A stretch of 64,000 bases of DNA from Bilabrum cf. latius (lineage: Eukaryota; Bigyra: Bicosoecida; Bigyra; Bicosoecida): NCBI GenBank assembly GCA_965178125.1, contig OZ237739.1, forward strand, positions 992,001-1,056,000, in the 5' to 3' direction. Below, one piece after another: positions 1 through 12,454 of this stretch; within the stretch, counting starts at the first letter, position 1, and each line of letters opens with the position of its first letter. A program made the translations under genes and the position numbers. The notes below the pieces were generated by a model. That model made no database searches, was not told the DNA's origin, and worked only from the letters and a program-made list of their open reading frames with translations.

Positions 1-792
1 TCTGCCGCAGAGAGCAGGAGGCGATAGGTAGTCAGCGCGCGGTCAGCTGCCAGTGCAGGAGCCAGTTCTCCCATTGGAGGGGCATTTCGGACTGCGAGTG
101 GCGGCGCGTCTCCCTCCGCGCTGGCCTTGCGTGCGGCTGAATCTGCCGCGTACAGCAGCCGGGCTGGCATGGCTCGGGCCAGCAAGCGTGCGGCAAGCGG
201 CGGTGCCAAGGGCCGCGGCAGCAACGCGGTGGGTGGGCCACCACTAGTGCCGCGTCGAGCGTTCGCAGAGCTAGAGGCTGACTTCCACGCTGCTGATGCG
301 GTTCCAGGAGCCAGGCAGCAGCATGCTGCCCGAGGCAACAGCGTCGGGGGTGCCAAGCGAGTCAAGGCCAAGAGAACAGCGCAGGGGCACAGCAGAGAGG
401 AGTCGGCCGCTGCACCACTCTCCCTTGGTGTTGGCGGCGTTGGCCTTCAGGTGTCGGGACAGGGCGAGTCCGAGGGGGGCGGCTGGGTTGGTGTGGGGGA
501 TAGGGTGGCAGAAGAGAAGCAACGAGAGCTAATGAAGGAACGGCGCGCGGAAGAGCGGCTGAAGCAGCGGATCTAGGCGGGCGGAGCCAGAGCAATGATG
601 CCGGGGGGAGGGGGTGGTGCGCCAGTCAGGATTCCGGCTGGAGGTAGCCGCGAATCATCGCCCATTCAGGCAAAGCCAAGAAAGAAGAAGGACACTCTCA
701 AGCTCGCTGCGATGGCCTACGGCGTGGGAGGCAAGAGCAGCAAAAAGAAGAAGAAGAAAGCGCCTCACAAAAGGTCGCTTCTCATGTTGTAA
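1..792 (+). CDS. Basic, Lys-rich protein of unknown function, 3' part
   Basis: The frame is open from the first base of the window to TAA at 790-792, crossing TAG at 25-27 and 574-576, so the gene probably begins upstream. If it does not, the first useful ATG is at 169. The protein is low-complexity and rich in Ala, Gly, Arg and Ser. It has a charged helical stretch near 510-570 (KQRELMKERRAEERLKQR) and a strongly basic end containing KKKKKK, which could be a nuclear localisation signal. I recognise no domain. It converges on the coiled-coil gene, whose stop lies at 857-855, about 60 bp away. The TAA end is credible because reading further would run into that antisense gene. Confidence 0.55.
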
Positions 793-854
793 GTGATTGA
801 TTCTTGCACAACGAGGGTCAGCCAATTTCTCAATGCTTGTAGCTGCAAATCTGC

Positions 855-3800
855 TCAGTCATCTCTCAACAGCTTGACCCCAGCTGGAAACTTGCGGTGC
901 TTTCGCTTGTTCTCCATGCTGGTCTTCTTGCAAAGATCCTTGTGCTTCATCCTCGTGAGTCTGTCTGTCGAGGTGGCCGCCTGCAGCAGCTCCTTTGGCA
1001 CCACAACGTGCTGCCCAAGCCCTCCCGCGCGACTGCGGCTCGCAAGAGATTGCCCTGACCGGATCCCACCGAGCCTTTTAGGGCTCCTGCCACCCGTGAC
1101 CTGACTGCCGGACTGACCGTGGCTCCTCGGTCCTAGGCTGTGCCTGGCACCTGCACCAGCTGCGAATGCTGCGAATCTTGCACCACCTTCCGGTACTGCA
1201 ATCGCCACGCTGCGCTCCTCTCCGTCCACGGTGTCACCATCAGCAATGTCTGCCTCCTCCCTTGGCACACCAGCATCGGTGCCAGCGGTCTTTCGCTGAG
1301 AAGGGTCGTTGCCGCCTTGGGTCCAGCCCCGCATGTCGGATTCAGACGTTTGCCGCCCGGTGGTTGGTACGGCACCCGCCGCGGCCGCTGCGTGCTCCCC
1401 GGCGTCTCGGTGGCCGCTCGTAATTGCCGCATCAAAGTCGTCCGTGTCGCCTTGCGGTTCGCCATCGAGCCATTCTGTGACACCTATCCATAGCTCCTGC
1501 AGCGCCACAGCCTGCTGCTCCGTCATAGGTACACCCTGTGCATCCACTGCCTCCACCGCGCCAAGCAAAGCCCTAGCGCGGTCAGCTGCAACGCCGCCAA
1601 ACCCCTCCCTTTGGTGTATCCCAAGGATGCGATCAGCGAGCGCTGCCTTGTCTTGCAGCTCTTCTTGTACGCTGGCCGAGTCAGCCAATGCCATGGCCCA
1701 CTCGACCGGGTCGTCACCCTCCGCCATCTTGCGGTCGCCAGAGTCAAAAGTACCGGCAGCTGCCATCGCACCGAGGAAACCGCCCTGTGTAGACCCTTTG
1801 AGGGGTGTACTAGCCTTGCCCACCTTCGGTTTGGTCCGGCCGCGCAATTCGCCTGTGTGGTCTCCAAGGCCTGGCTGAGGCCGCCTGAGGCCCAGGGAAG
1901 ATCGTGACCGTCCAATAGCCAGGGAGGACTGCTTGCTGGCAACGGAGTCTCCCCCGTTTAGCCCGCTCTCCGTTGTAAGCGCGAGGCGGTTCTTTCTCAT
2001 GCTCTGAGGGGTCTTCGCAAGCTGCCTGGATGCGCCGCGCATCAGAAGGAACTCTTGCCCCTGCAGCATGGAGTCTGGCCCGCCGCCCCAGTCGCGCTTG
2101 GTTCGGAGGAGCGAGTGCACCGTCATGCCTCCCGGATAAGACCTGTCCGTTGGTGGAGAGATCATCGGGGAGACGCGACCAGCTGCTCCTGACCTGTCTG
2201 CCTTGAAGGTGCCGTCCCTGTTGCCTTGGATGCCAGTGATCGGTTCCAGCTGGCCGTAAACTCGACCTGTATTTGCCTACGGCTCGTCGTATGCATGATC
2301 GGGATCCAGCACTGCATGACCGGTGCGTCTTGAAGCGACATCAGTCCCGGCATTTTGTGACGGACGCACCAGACGGTCCGATACGCTGGGCGACGATCCC
2401 GTTGTCCCAGCGGGCTTGGTAGCCAGCGGACGAGTCGCGCTGCCATGCTTCAGTGACCCTCCTACCTTGCCCTGTGGTGCACGCGGACTGCCGAAGTCTC
2501 CCTTTCCCCGTTGTTCCCACTCTTTGGGTGTCATGGCCCGGCTGGCGCCCATGGATCCAGCAGGAGATAGGCCGCCTATGGCTCGAAGCACATCCTCGCC
2601 AGCCCCGTTCCGGCCCTCAGGCGACTGGGCGCCGCGCCTTGACGTGCGCAGCTGGACCTCAGCCTTTTCTGCAGCAGAAATCTCTACTCTTTGGTGGTGG
2701 GAGCCATCGGCACCTGCCTTCCTCTTGGACAGCTGGGCCGGGTGAAGGCTACGTTCCATGCGCTGACGCTGCACCACAACCGCGGCTGCAGCGCCCATCT
2801 TGGTTCCATAACTGGTGACCAGGACGTTTGGTGCCGTGGCCTGCTTCGTTCGCAGCCTTGTGATGGTGCGCTGCATCTCATGAACGCTTGCGTGCCCATC
2901 CGCGGCCACCTTTTCGGCCTTGCGTTGGGCCTGTTCGGCCTGCTCAAGCTTGCGCTAGTACCGCTGGACCATCGATTCCAGCTTGTTCTTCTCTTCTTCC
3001 GCTTGCTGTACTGCTTTGGCGGCCACGCTTGCATCACCACCAACAGAATCCATCATCTCCTGCAGCCTTGCAATTCTCATTTCTGCCTACTTTTGTTGCT
3101 GTCGCAGCTAGCCGCTCTCCTACCTGAGCTTCTGCAGCTCCCGATCAGCCTGCAGCGCCCTCTCCTCCTCCTCGGCCTTCTCTCTCTCCAGCGCAGCAAG
3201 GGCTGCCTCAGTGCTGTCGAGTGCCCTCTGCATCTTCTCGATCTGCTCTGGGCTCGGTCCATCATCGTTGCTAGCTCTAGCTAGTCGCGCACGAAGTTGA
3301 GCGACCTGTTCGAGAGCCTCATCACGCTGCTAGTTCGCAGCGGCCTCGGCCTCCTGCGCCTGTCGTAAGTCTTGCATCGCTGCAGCGAGATCCTGCTTGC
3401 TACCAGCACCGGACAGGGCGCGAAGTTGCGCTTCCAGAGCCTCTCGGGCTTTCTTCGCTTCGTCTAGCTGAGAGCGCATGTCATCACGTTCCTCAAGAGC
3501 AGCAGCAGCGCGCCCCATGGCCCCGGCTGCTTCGTCAGGTGCAGTGGCGTCGCTGTCACCTAGTGGTCGACCATGGTCGAGCTGCTGCTTGGTGGCGGCC
3601 AGATCTGCCCTCGCCAGCTCAAGCTCCTTGCGAAGCTGTGCCAGTTTGGCGCCCTGATCGTCCTCTGAATCGACAGATGAAGCGTGCCCTGGCGCCTATG
3701 CGCGTTTCTTCAACTGCCCTCGCAGCGCTTCGTTGTCGCTGTTCGCTGTCTCCAGCTCGTCGCTGAGCTTGGAGCACCGGTCGTCTGTCGAAGCAAGCCT

Positions 3801-6800
3801 GCCTTCGAGCGCCTTGACCTCTGCCCGCAGAGCATCGCCATCTTCCTTGAGCTCATCTACCTGAGATTTGAGCTCGGACTCTGTCGATCGCAGCTGGCTG
3901 ACCTGCTTTTTGAGTTGCTCGGACAGGGCTAGTGCGCGAGCGAGCTTGGAGCTTGCCTCGTCTGCTGCTTTTGAAGACGATGATGCTTTCTGGGCAGACT
4001 CTAGCTCCGATTGCAACCTTTCAGTCTCCTTTATCTGCTCCTCAAGCCTGGACTGCGCCGTGTGCAGCTCCTATTTGGATGTGTGGTGCTCGTCTAGCGC
4101 GGTCTTCAGCTGGCTCTTCAGCTCTCGGAGCTGTTCGCCCATCATGCTCCCTGCGTTGGCGTCTTCCTGAGCGAGCTCAAGCTTGCTCTGCAGATCTTGG
4201 ACGCGGTCCTTCTCTTCCTTAAGCTCCTGCTTGGCCTTCCTTAACTGCTCCTGCATCTCTTTCACGAGCTGCTCCAGTCGACCCTAGTCGCCCCCGCCCT
4301 GCTTGGCCTGCTGCAACCCAAGCTCCAGTGCGTCCACCTTTGACTGAAGCTCAGATGCCTTGGCTTTGGCTTCATCTGCCTCCCTGCGGGCCCCAGCCTC
4401 CGCAGACTTGGCTGCAGTCGCTTCGGCAGCGTGTGAAGATGCCTGCTCCCTCGCAGCAGCGAGCTAGGCCTTGACCTTCTTGGCTTCTGACGCTGACAGG
4501 CCGATGTCAACGTCGTCTCCGATGCCCTCCTCGCCGTCCTCTGCACCGACGTGAAGATGAGCCACGTGTCGCTTCAGCTTGAGCAGCGCCTGCGTCAGCT
4601 CTCTCTCGCGCTCCACCATCTCGCGCCGCTCTCTGCGGGCTGCTGCCAGCTCCCCCGAGGAGGCCCTGTGCTCTGCCCGTGCCCTCGTGACCTCCTTCTT
4701 CATCTGATGCGCAGCCACCTCCATCTCGTGCTGCTTGCGCTCAAGCTTGAGATTCACGTCTTTCAGCCGGTCTACCTTCGGTGCGACCCCGCGAAGGGTG
4801 TACTTTGCCTGCTCTAGTTGGGTTTGCAGCTCCTGTGCTGTCTTGACCTGCTCCTGCAGCTGTGCCTGCAGTGCAGCCACAGAGTCCTGAAGCCGCTGGG
4901 CCTGCTCTTCGAAGGCAGTTCGCATCTTTTGGTTTGAAGCCTGCAGCGCTTGCGTGGCGGTTCGGAAGACTCCCATGAGCTGCTGCTTGGCCGTCTTGAC
5001 GGTGGAGATAGAGGCATCAAGGCCGCCTTTGAACTTGCCCACGTCGATGCCGGAGAGGAGGGCCTGCGTGACGGTGTGGTCGTCGAAGTCCCGCTCGTCA
5101 CCTTCTGCTCCACCCGTGGATCGAGCCTGTGGCCCCACGCTCCTCGTGGTGGCATTCAGTAGCATCGGGTCGTCCTCGTCCTCCAGCACCCAGCCCGCAG
5201 CATCCCCATCCCCGGACCCCTGCTGGGTCTCGAGAAACTCCTTGGTTACCGTCCGGCGCCGTGCCTCAGTCTTCTATCCCAGCTACTCGGGACTCAAAAG
5301 CCGCTGCTCGATCCTGTCGAGCGCTTTCATATCGGCTCCCTCCAGCTTCTCGATGGTCTTTGCGGGCATGCTTTGCGGGTATGGCGACGGCGCCGGTGCA
5401 TCTGCCGACCCCCTGCGGCTGCTCGCAGCAGAGCCGCCCCGTCCTCTGCCCTAGGCGATCCCCTCCTGCCGCAGGGCAGCAGATGCGCTGAGTCTCTCTT
5501 CCACTTCCTGCATGAGTTTGTCCCTGCTTGCTTCGAGGTTCCGGTGTGCCATGGCCAGATCTTCCCTCAGTCGGAGCGATGTGCGGGTGACCGTGCTGAG
5601 TGCGCCCGCCGTGGACATCTTGCTCTCTTCCAGGGCCTGTTTCTTGCGCTGCATTGATGCTTGCATTCGCCTGTTGTTTCCGATGCCAAAATGGCCTTGC
5701 TGCGCCGCACCAGCACCACCCATTGCACCGGGTGCACCCCCGGACCCGATCATGCTCCCTGCGCTTGACCCACGCCTTCCCTGCACTGGTGTACCCGCTC
5801 TGGAACTATGTGCGCTGCCCCCTTGGGAGTGAAAAGAGGACGCCAAGGTCCCTCTGCGCGGTCCTACGCTCGCCATACCGCTCCCCTGCGGTGCACCTGC
5901 ACCTGAAATGCCGCTGGCATGCGGGGCAAGCCCCGGGGAGGTCTGCCTGAGGGGCGACTATGGCAGAGAGGGTAGCACACCTTTCTTGTGCTCGCCGGTG
6001 GGAGAATCCACGCGAATCCGCATCGGCTTTCCGGCCGGGGCGCCTGGGGCTGCTGCACTCGTCACACCGGATGGCGACTGCCGGCCTGAGATGGTCCCGT
6101 CGGCTCCTCCACGAATCGATGCTACCGAGGAGGGCGTGGCCGCCAGCGACCTTCCCACCCCCACCGAACTTGCAGTGCCTGGAGGATGCACCGCCGAAAA
6201 CCCACCCGAGCCGAAGTGAAGCTCGGGACCATCCGCATCCGACACCATGGAGCCCGCCTGGCTGCTGCCGGCAGCTCCAACTGCTTCATCCTCCCAAGCC
6301 CTGTCGAAGCCAAGCAAAGCGTCGTCGATTGACCCTTTTATCTTTGCGAGCTCCTTATTAAAGCCCTGCTGCCGCCGCTCAGCTTCGCGCTTCAGGTCTT
6401 TGACCCGTACGGTATGACCTGGAAGGTGTGAAGGACCCACCAGATCAGGAAACTCGATTTTGCCACCGACTCGCTTGGTGACAGCGTCTTTGCCTGATTT
6501 CCTGAATGCTGCAGTAGCTTTGAGCATGCGCCGTGCTGCAGCCCAACCTTTCCCCCCGCTCGATCGGGACGATGGTCTCGACGACTGCGCAGCACCCTTC
6601 GCCTGCGGCGAGGCTCGCCGGCTCACCGGCGAAGGAGAGCGAGCCGACTAAGATAGAGTACGAGTTGGACTTGTATTTCGGCTGCTGGGCAGCGAGCTTT
6701 GGGATCTCGCGTGGTTTCTGTTGCGCTTGCCTGTAGTTCGAGCAAGGGGCACTCTACCGCTGGGCTGGCTCGCAAATACCTTCGAAATTGCATTCTTTGT

Positions 6801-6842
6801 CCGGTTCTCAAACAATTGCTTGCTATTTGATGATTTTTTCAT
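855..6842 (-). CDS. Long coiled-coil protein (about 1995 aa)
   Basis: A single frame runs from ATG at 6842-6840 to TGA at 857-855. Its only interruptions are about 15 TAG codons (for example 6648, 5958, 5451, 4464, 4071, 3696, 3330, 2277), and there is no TAA or TGA in 1995 codons. The first 500 residues are Ser/Pro/Gly/Ala-rich and basic. The middle (about 5100-2800) is heptad-patterned coiled coil full of Glu, Gln, Lys and Leu, of the tropomyosin or myosin-tail style. The C-terminal third is low-complexity. Several TAGs lie inside heptads where Gln is already frequent. A structural or scaffold role (cytoskeleton, basal body or Golgi) is a guess from composition; I cannot assign a family. 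The gene is divergent from the one starting at 6935, with 92 bp between the start codons. Confidence 0.85.
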
Positions 6843-6934
6843 TAAATCAGCCGCAGTCAATCACAAACGTGGCCAAGAGAGTGCTGTGAACGCATTCAAC
6901 AGATAGTTGCCGTTTTGCTCTCTTGTCCCGGTTT
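6843..6934. promoter_or_regulatory. 92-bp divergent intergenic region, probable bidirectional promoter
   Basis: This interval separates the start codon of the coiled-coil gene (6842, minus) from that of the next gene (6935, plus). Any promoter and both 5' UTRs must lie here or overlap the coding ends. It is more AT-rich than its flanks, and I see no clear TATA box. The call rests on gene arrangement only. Confidence 0.4.
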
Positions 6935-9205
6935 ATGCTTGCGCTGTCCCAAGTGACCCAGAGGACATATCATGCATGCATGCGTGCAATAGTATTGATA
7001 TGTGCAATACTGTCTGCCCCCTTTGTCCGTGATGGCGTCGCAAGAGTGGTTGGGGATGGTGGACTTGCTGAGCTGACCGCGAGAGCGATTGCCTCTCGAT
7101 TGACTGGAACCGTTCGGGACGAGAGTTTTTAGCAAGAAGCCTTCACAAGTTTGGGATGTCCGCATGTATCAACTACGCGGAGCTTTGAGCTTGCAGCGAT
7201 CAGGCCAGTGAACCTTGCGCAATAGCGCGTGTCCCGGTCGAGCCGGTCCGATGATCCACAACACGGAGTCCAGAGCCAAGCAGGGCCAAGTGTCGCCCAC
7301 AATTGGATGGCGGGGCTACCAGCTGCAGTGCGGCCAGTATTACCACTTGCCCCAACGAATGCGGTGGCAGATAGATTGGCTCCACTCGCGTCGCTCGGCA
7401 AGCTGCTACAGGCTGCCGCGAAAGCCTCCAAGCAAATTCGAGTGTGGGACACTGGGCTGCAGCATGTAGATCGCTCAGGGACACTCCGTTAGATATAGGG
7501 CTGGGCCTAGGCAGCTGGTTTCGACCCCTATCTTCCTCTTGTCCCCGAGGACCCCTTGGGGGTTGCAGCTGCACAGGCTGCAGGGGCGCACCCGGTGCTG
7601 GGAGCAGAGCTGCAGGTATTTCTTGCCATTGGGGAGGGACTGGCGCAGCAGCTCGTCGTACCACCACAGTGCAATGCACTCGTGCTGCAGCTGGAGTAGG
7701 GGTGGCAGCCGAAATTCCCGAAAGCGCTACTGCAGCGGGCTCTCGGTGTTGATCCCAAAACCGCTGCTTCTGCTGCTGCCGCTGGGATCCAGCGTGCCAA
7801 TAATGGTACTAGCACCGGAGACACGCAGCACATTGCATTTACTCTCCGCACAGCCGCATACGGGATACCAGCCAGCCAGTGTGCCAAGCACGGTTTCGCA
7901 CCGACAGTGGTGTTGGACTATGCGAGCGGGAACGCGCATGCATACGCATCGCAAGAAATGCCGCCTCTAGATACCGATGCTGGTACAGAGCAAACAAACG
8001 GTGCGTAGGTGTGGAGACGAGTCATCGTCGGGCTGTCCGCGCTGCAGGTGCCAGACCCTTGGACACGATCTGCCCAAAGGTCGCAGCTCCAGCGCCTGGA
8101 AGAGGCGAGGGCGGTGAACGGGCAGCAGGGAGGATCGGAAGAGTCGCTGCGGTAGTGGAGACTGCGAGACGTGTCGGTTGGGTTCTACGGGCGCGTGTCA
8201 CCCCGCCGGCTGGTGCTCCTGAACGAGTTGCAGTCATTGATGGCGGGCCAGCAGATCTCCGTCCCTTGGCTCCCGGCTCCAGGGAACAACGGAAACTTGA
8301 GCCACCCGTCGGGGTCAGTTGGCCGGGGTGCACTGGGGCAGCAGCCACAGGCACCCGTGGGTGACAAGGCACCACTTGGCAGCTGCTGGTGGAGCCCAGG
8401 TACTGGGGCAAGCGGGAGCCCGCCGAGCAAGGGTCCTTCTGGCATGTCAGAGCTGTTAGTGGGCGGCGAGGGGCTCCGGCAGTTCCTATCGCGGGTGCAG
8501 GTGCTGCTGAACGTGCGAAAGCAGGGCCCCACCCTTGGCATGTGGGCGGCGGGTGCGTGCGGCGCCGACAAGGCCGCCAGGGTGAAGCAAGTGCTCGGTG
8601 CTCGCTTCGCGGCGGACGCGGCGGTCAGCTACCTGTTAAGCGCCGCGCCACGGGGAGTCACCGATGACTCGGAGCCCGAAATCGACAGGGGAGCCTTGCT
8701 GCGACACGCAGCTGAATTCCGGCGGGCCACGCAGCTGCCCGCAGCAGAATCGCAGAAGTGCTCGCCCTATGCAGTTGAGCAACTAGCCGGTATTCGTCGG
8801 CTGCGAGAAACCGAGAGCGCGGGGATAGTAGAGCCGGCTGTGCGACCGTACCTGTGGGTAGGTCAAGGCGGGCTGCAGTGCCAAACGGACGACACTCCAG
8901 AGCTGCACAGACTGTCGGAGGCAGGCGGGACCGTTGGAATCGCAGTGAGCGAGAGCGGACGATCCACAGGACTTATGGCGAATGCCTCGGGACTGCCAGG
9001 GTTCGGTGCCAGCGAGCCGCGTCTCGTCATCGAAGGCGACATTGTAGAGCTGGCCGCGCTTCTCTCGCTTCTGTTCAGTCGGGGGTCAGGGGCCGGGGTT
9101 CGCGAGTAGTACATGGCTGATCTGTCTGCCACGGCTCGATAGGGGTGGTACGACCTTGTAGACGCACACAGGGCGTGGATTGCGTCCTCTGTGGCTGGCG
9201 CATGA
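6935..9205 (+). CDS. Unknown protein, about 756 aa
   Basis: The frame runs from ATG 6935 to TGA 9203-9205 and contains about ten TAG codons (including 7130, 7223, 7490, 7496, 9107 and 9140). Under the standard code it would be a string of fragments. An in-frame TGA at 6887-6889 limits the start; ATG 6968 is an alternative. Residues 13-28 (RAIVLICAILSAPFV) are hydrophobic and could be a membrane anchor or targeting sequence. The rest is Ala/Gly/Leu/Gln-rich with mixed helical segments and no motif I recognise. The C-terminal 300 residues (8171-9205) are the most protein-like part. Function unknown. Confidence 0.7.
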
Positions 9206-9318
9206 GCAGGACGTCGCGCCCTCCCGAAAACCACAAAGGACACGTTACTCCGAGCGAGAGCCAGCGGTCACATAACTTGGTGGTTAGGAAGAGATGAAAC
9301 GCTAATTGTATTTTTGTG

Positions 9319-12180
9319 ATGACGGATAAGGTTTATATTCATGCGACGCGCTCTTTGTGGTTCCGGCTGCTGCAGCTTGCGTTGCTATCCCTCCTTAACT
9401 TGGGGTTGCAGACCTCATACGATTCTGTAGGTGCAAGTGCTCCTGTATTGAGGGACTCATGGGGAATGGACGCAGAAGCAATCGGAGATTTAATAGCAGC
9501 ATACCATTTGCCTAATGTGGTGATGGCTGCTATTGGCGGGATGCTCGTAGATTGGATTGGTGGCGAGCTCGCGAGCGTTGTGTTCGCATCGTTTGTCGTC
9601 GTGGGCACCGCCATCACAAGCGCAGCCCATACGCTTCAAGCGATGCTAATCGGACGAGTCATCTTAGGGCTTGGGGGCGAATCCTTGGTGGTTGCCTAGC
9701 TCGCGATTCTCACGCATGCCTTTCCGATGGCCGGCTCAGCGGATGCCTTGAGCAGCTTTCCGTCGCAAGGAGTTGCCCTTGCGATGCAGCTCATGGTCAC
9801 AAGAGCCGCAACATTAGGAACATTTCTATTGCTTCCAGCTGCGTACGACACGGACCACTTGTCCAAGATTGCGAAGGACGCAGCGGCCGGGGGTCGGTCG
9901 GTGCGAGCGCAACCGAGCGCCTTCGAGGCCGGGCCTGGGACTATCTTAGTGACGATATCACTGGTGTCTCTGGCCCTCGCACTGACCTTGTTGTTCATGC
10001 ACGGCTTGCTTGGCTTTTCGACTCCTGCCTAGGTGCATCTATTGCCGTGCTTTGTCAAGGGCACTGGCCATGGGGATGGGGGCGAGGACGGGAGCGGTGG
10101 CGGCGGCAAGGCATTGGGAGATGGGACTCCGACCGATAGTGACAGCTAGGCTGCATGTTCGTGCCTCTGCTGCTCATCGCGAGGACAACCCAAGCTTCTG
10201 TAGAGCAATGCAAAAGCGGCAGAGGATGGCTCAGGGAGGTCAGCGCCCGAAGTTGGGCAGCAGGCTGCAGCTCCAACCGCCGCAGTCACACAATTCGACG
10301 ATGCCGGTGCGCTAGGACAAGCCGAGGATGGCTTGGGTAGGAGTGGAACTGCGGAAGACTCGGATGCTGGTGCCGGTGCTGGTGCTGGTACGCGAGGGTT
10401 TAGGCATAGGATAGGCACTAGTGGCGGTCAACCTGCCCCACGCTTGGGTGGAGTGGAAGATAGCGAAGACCCGCTCTCAACTGAGGAGCAAGACAGGAGA
10501 CAGACGGCTGGCCGTGTGCGAAGGCTCAGCGGCAAGCAATCGAATTTGTTCGGCAGAGGAAGGCACGCCCTCCCTGGCGAGGAGCAGCACGAGGCAGAGG
10601 CGCTCTACAAGCAGCGAGGCGCGAAGTCAACCCCTACAAGCTATATTCCGTTGACAGACGCTGGGACATCTGCTGCTGGTTCAGTGCCTGGGGCTTCTCC
10701 TGCAGCTCCCGTCGAGGGCACATCACACGGTGCACGCCGCAGGCTTGGATTCAACAGCCCGCCCTCTCTACCAGCTGGATACAGCGCGAGCGTTCGTCTG
10801 ACTGGATTGCCATCCCGTCTGGAACATTCGCCTGCGGCGGCGGTTCCATCCATAGGTGGCCCATCCGATGTCCTAGAATCGGGCGCTTCGACCCCAGCGA
10901 ACCGATCCAGGGGGGGCCAGAGTACCCGGTCGAGACATAGCAAGCGCTCCCGTCGCAGTGCCAGAAGAAGGCGCCAGGACGCAGAGCCCCTGCCGCCCGG
11001 AGACTAGGCGGATTTATCCGACGGGAGTAGCTTGGACGAAGACAGAGATGTAGCGGAGGAAGTGCCCCTCGCAAAGCGAGGTCTCCTGATGCGATTCCTG
11101 TCGCTGGGGTGCGACTCGTGGCAGGACCAGGTGTGTGGGTGGCAGCGCCGCCCCGCACCCCTTCGAAGCGCGCGCGAGAGCCATCAGAAAAGAGTATTCC
11201 GCGGCGCAAAGGAGGCGGATGGTGGGGTTTGGGAGGAGGACGTGTCTGACCCCGGCGAGGCATCGTCGCCTGTGTACGCGCGGGAGAGGCGGCGGGGGTG
11301 CCTCGCGTGCATGGACATGTCGTGCTGGAGGTCGATGGGCTGCGCCGAGTGCTGCGATGAGGACGGATGCGAGGAGTGCCTGGGCGAGGACGGCTGCTGC
11401 GGGTGCTTGCTGTGCCTCGATGATTGCGGGTGCACGGAGGCGTGCGAGGATGGGGGGTGCTGCAGGTGCGACACGTGCAGCCGTGCGTGCGGCTGCGATG
11501 CCCTCGGGGCTTCGTGCTGGGCCTGCCTCACCTGCGAGATGGATCCTCCTGCCGATGGAGCCGGTGGCACGCGTGCGGTGGGCGTCATGGGGAACAGATG
11601 GGTGCTGTTCCTGCTCGGGTCCTTTTTGGTGCTGTGGTCCGGGGCCATGATCACTTTCGTTGACTTTGCCACGGACCTGTTTGCCGACCGGTGGCACTAC
11701 ACTCCCGCGCAAGCTGGCCGAACCACGTCGCTGCTGACTCTGTGCGCCATCGTGCTGATGGTGCCGGTCGGGGCGGTGGTCGATGCGACGGGTCAGGTGG
11801 GCGGGTTGCTGGTGGGTGGTTCCTCAGTGACTGCCCTTGGGATCGGGCTGCTGTGGCTGCTGCCGGTGCTGCCCCCGGAGTGGGGGGCTCTGCTGATCGG
11901 GATTGGAGCGGCCGTGGTATCGGCTGTGCTGTGGCCTGCTCTGGGTCAGGTCATCCCTGCAGGGTCTCGTGGATCGGTGCTGGGGCTGCTGCTGTGCCTG
12001 CAGAACCTGGTGCTGTGCTTCGGGCCGATGGCGCTGGGCGTGTTGCGGGACGCTGGGGGCGGGTATGACGAGGCGCTGGTGATTTTCGCTGGGCTGGTGT
12101 GCGTGTGCGTGTTTCTGTGCGGTGCTCTGTTGGTGGCGTGGCAGAGGGCCATGGGACAGGGCGTGAACAAAGGGGCGTGA
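9319..12180 (+). CDS. MFSD1-like major facilitator transporter with large Cys-rich central loop (953 aa)
   Basis: The frame runs from ATG 9319 to TGA 12178-12180, with TAG at 9697, 10030, 10147, 11005 and others read as Gln. The N-terminal half (9319-10030) carries the MFS signatures YHLPNVVMAAIGGMLVD and GRVILGLGGESLVVA. The next codon is TAG 9697-9699, where MFSD1 relatives have Gln (ESLxVAQ). The C-terminal half (11580-12180) has six hydrophobic segments and the ALWPALGQVIP motif typical of MFSD1. MFSD1 is a lysosomal small-peptide carrier in animals; that substrate is inferred here. A hydrophilic loop of about 500 residues joins the halves. It includes 24 Cys within about 79 residues (11299-11535). 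The C-terminal half was copied twice downstream. Confidence 0.85.
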
Positions 12181-12454
12181 CTTGATCGATGAGATGGAGG
12201 GGGATCTTGCAGTGGAGGACCGTCGAGCTGGACTGAGAACCATGATTGGTCGCCGTTCGGTTTCGCTCCCGCCCTTAGGGTTCCGGTCATTTAGCGCAAG
12301 ATACTGTCTTCAAGGTTAGTTCATTGCATCACATTGCACATCTGATCGTTGTGGTGGATCAATCCGGAATATTGCATTCGGCAAATCCGAGCTTGCAGAA
12401 ACTTCAATTGTATTTCACAGGACGGCTCGTTCTTGCCTGTTCTGTGTTTGCATC

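Noticed and set aside
855-2165. Long opposite-strand frames over the coiled-coil, LRR and ATG6 genes
   Set aside because: They are shadows of GC-rich coding sequence. They lack motifs, and the other strand carries recognisable proteins.
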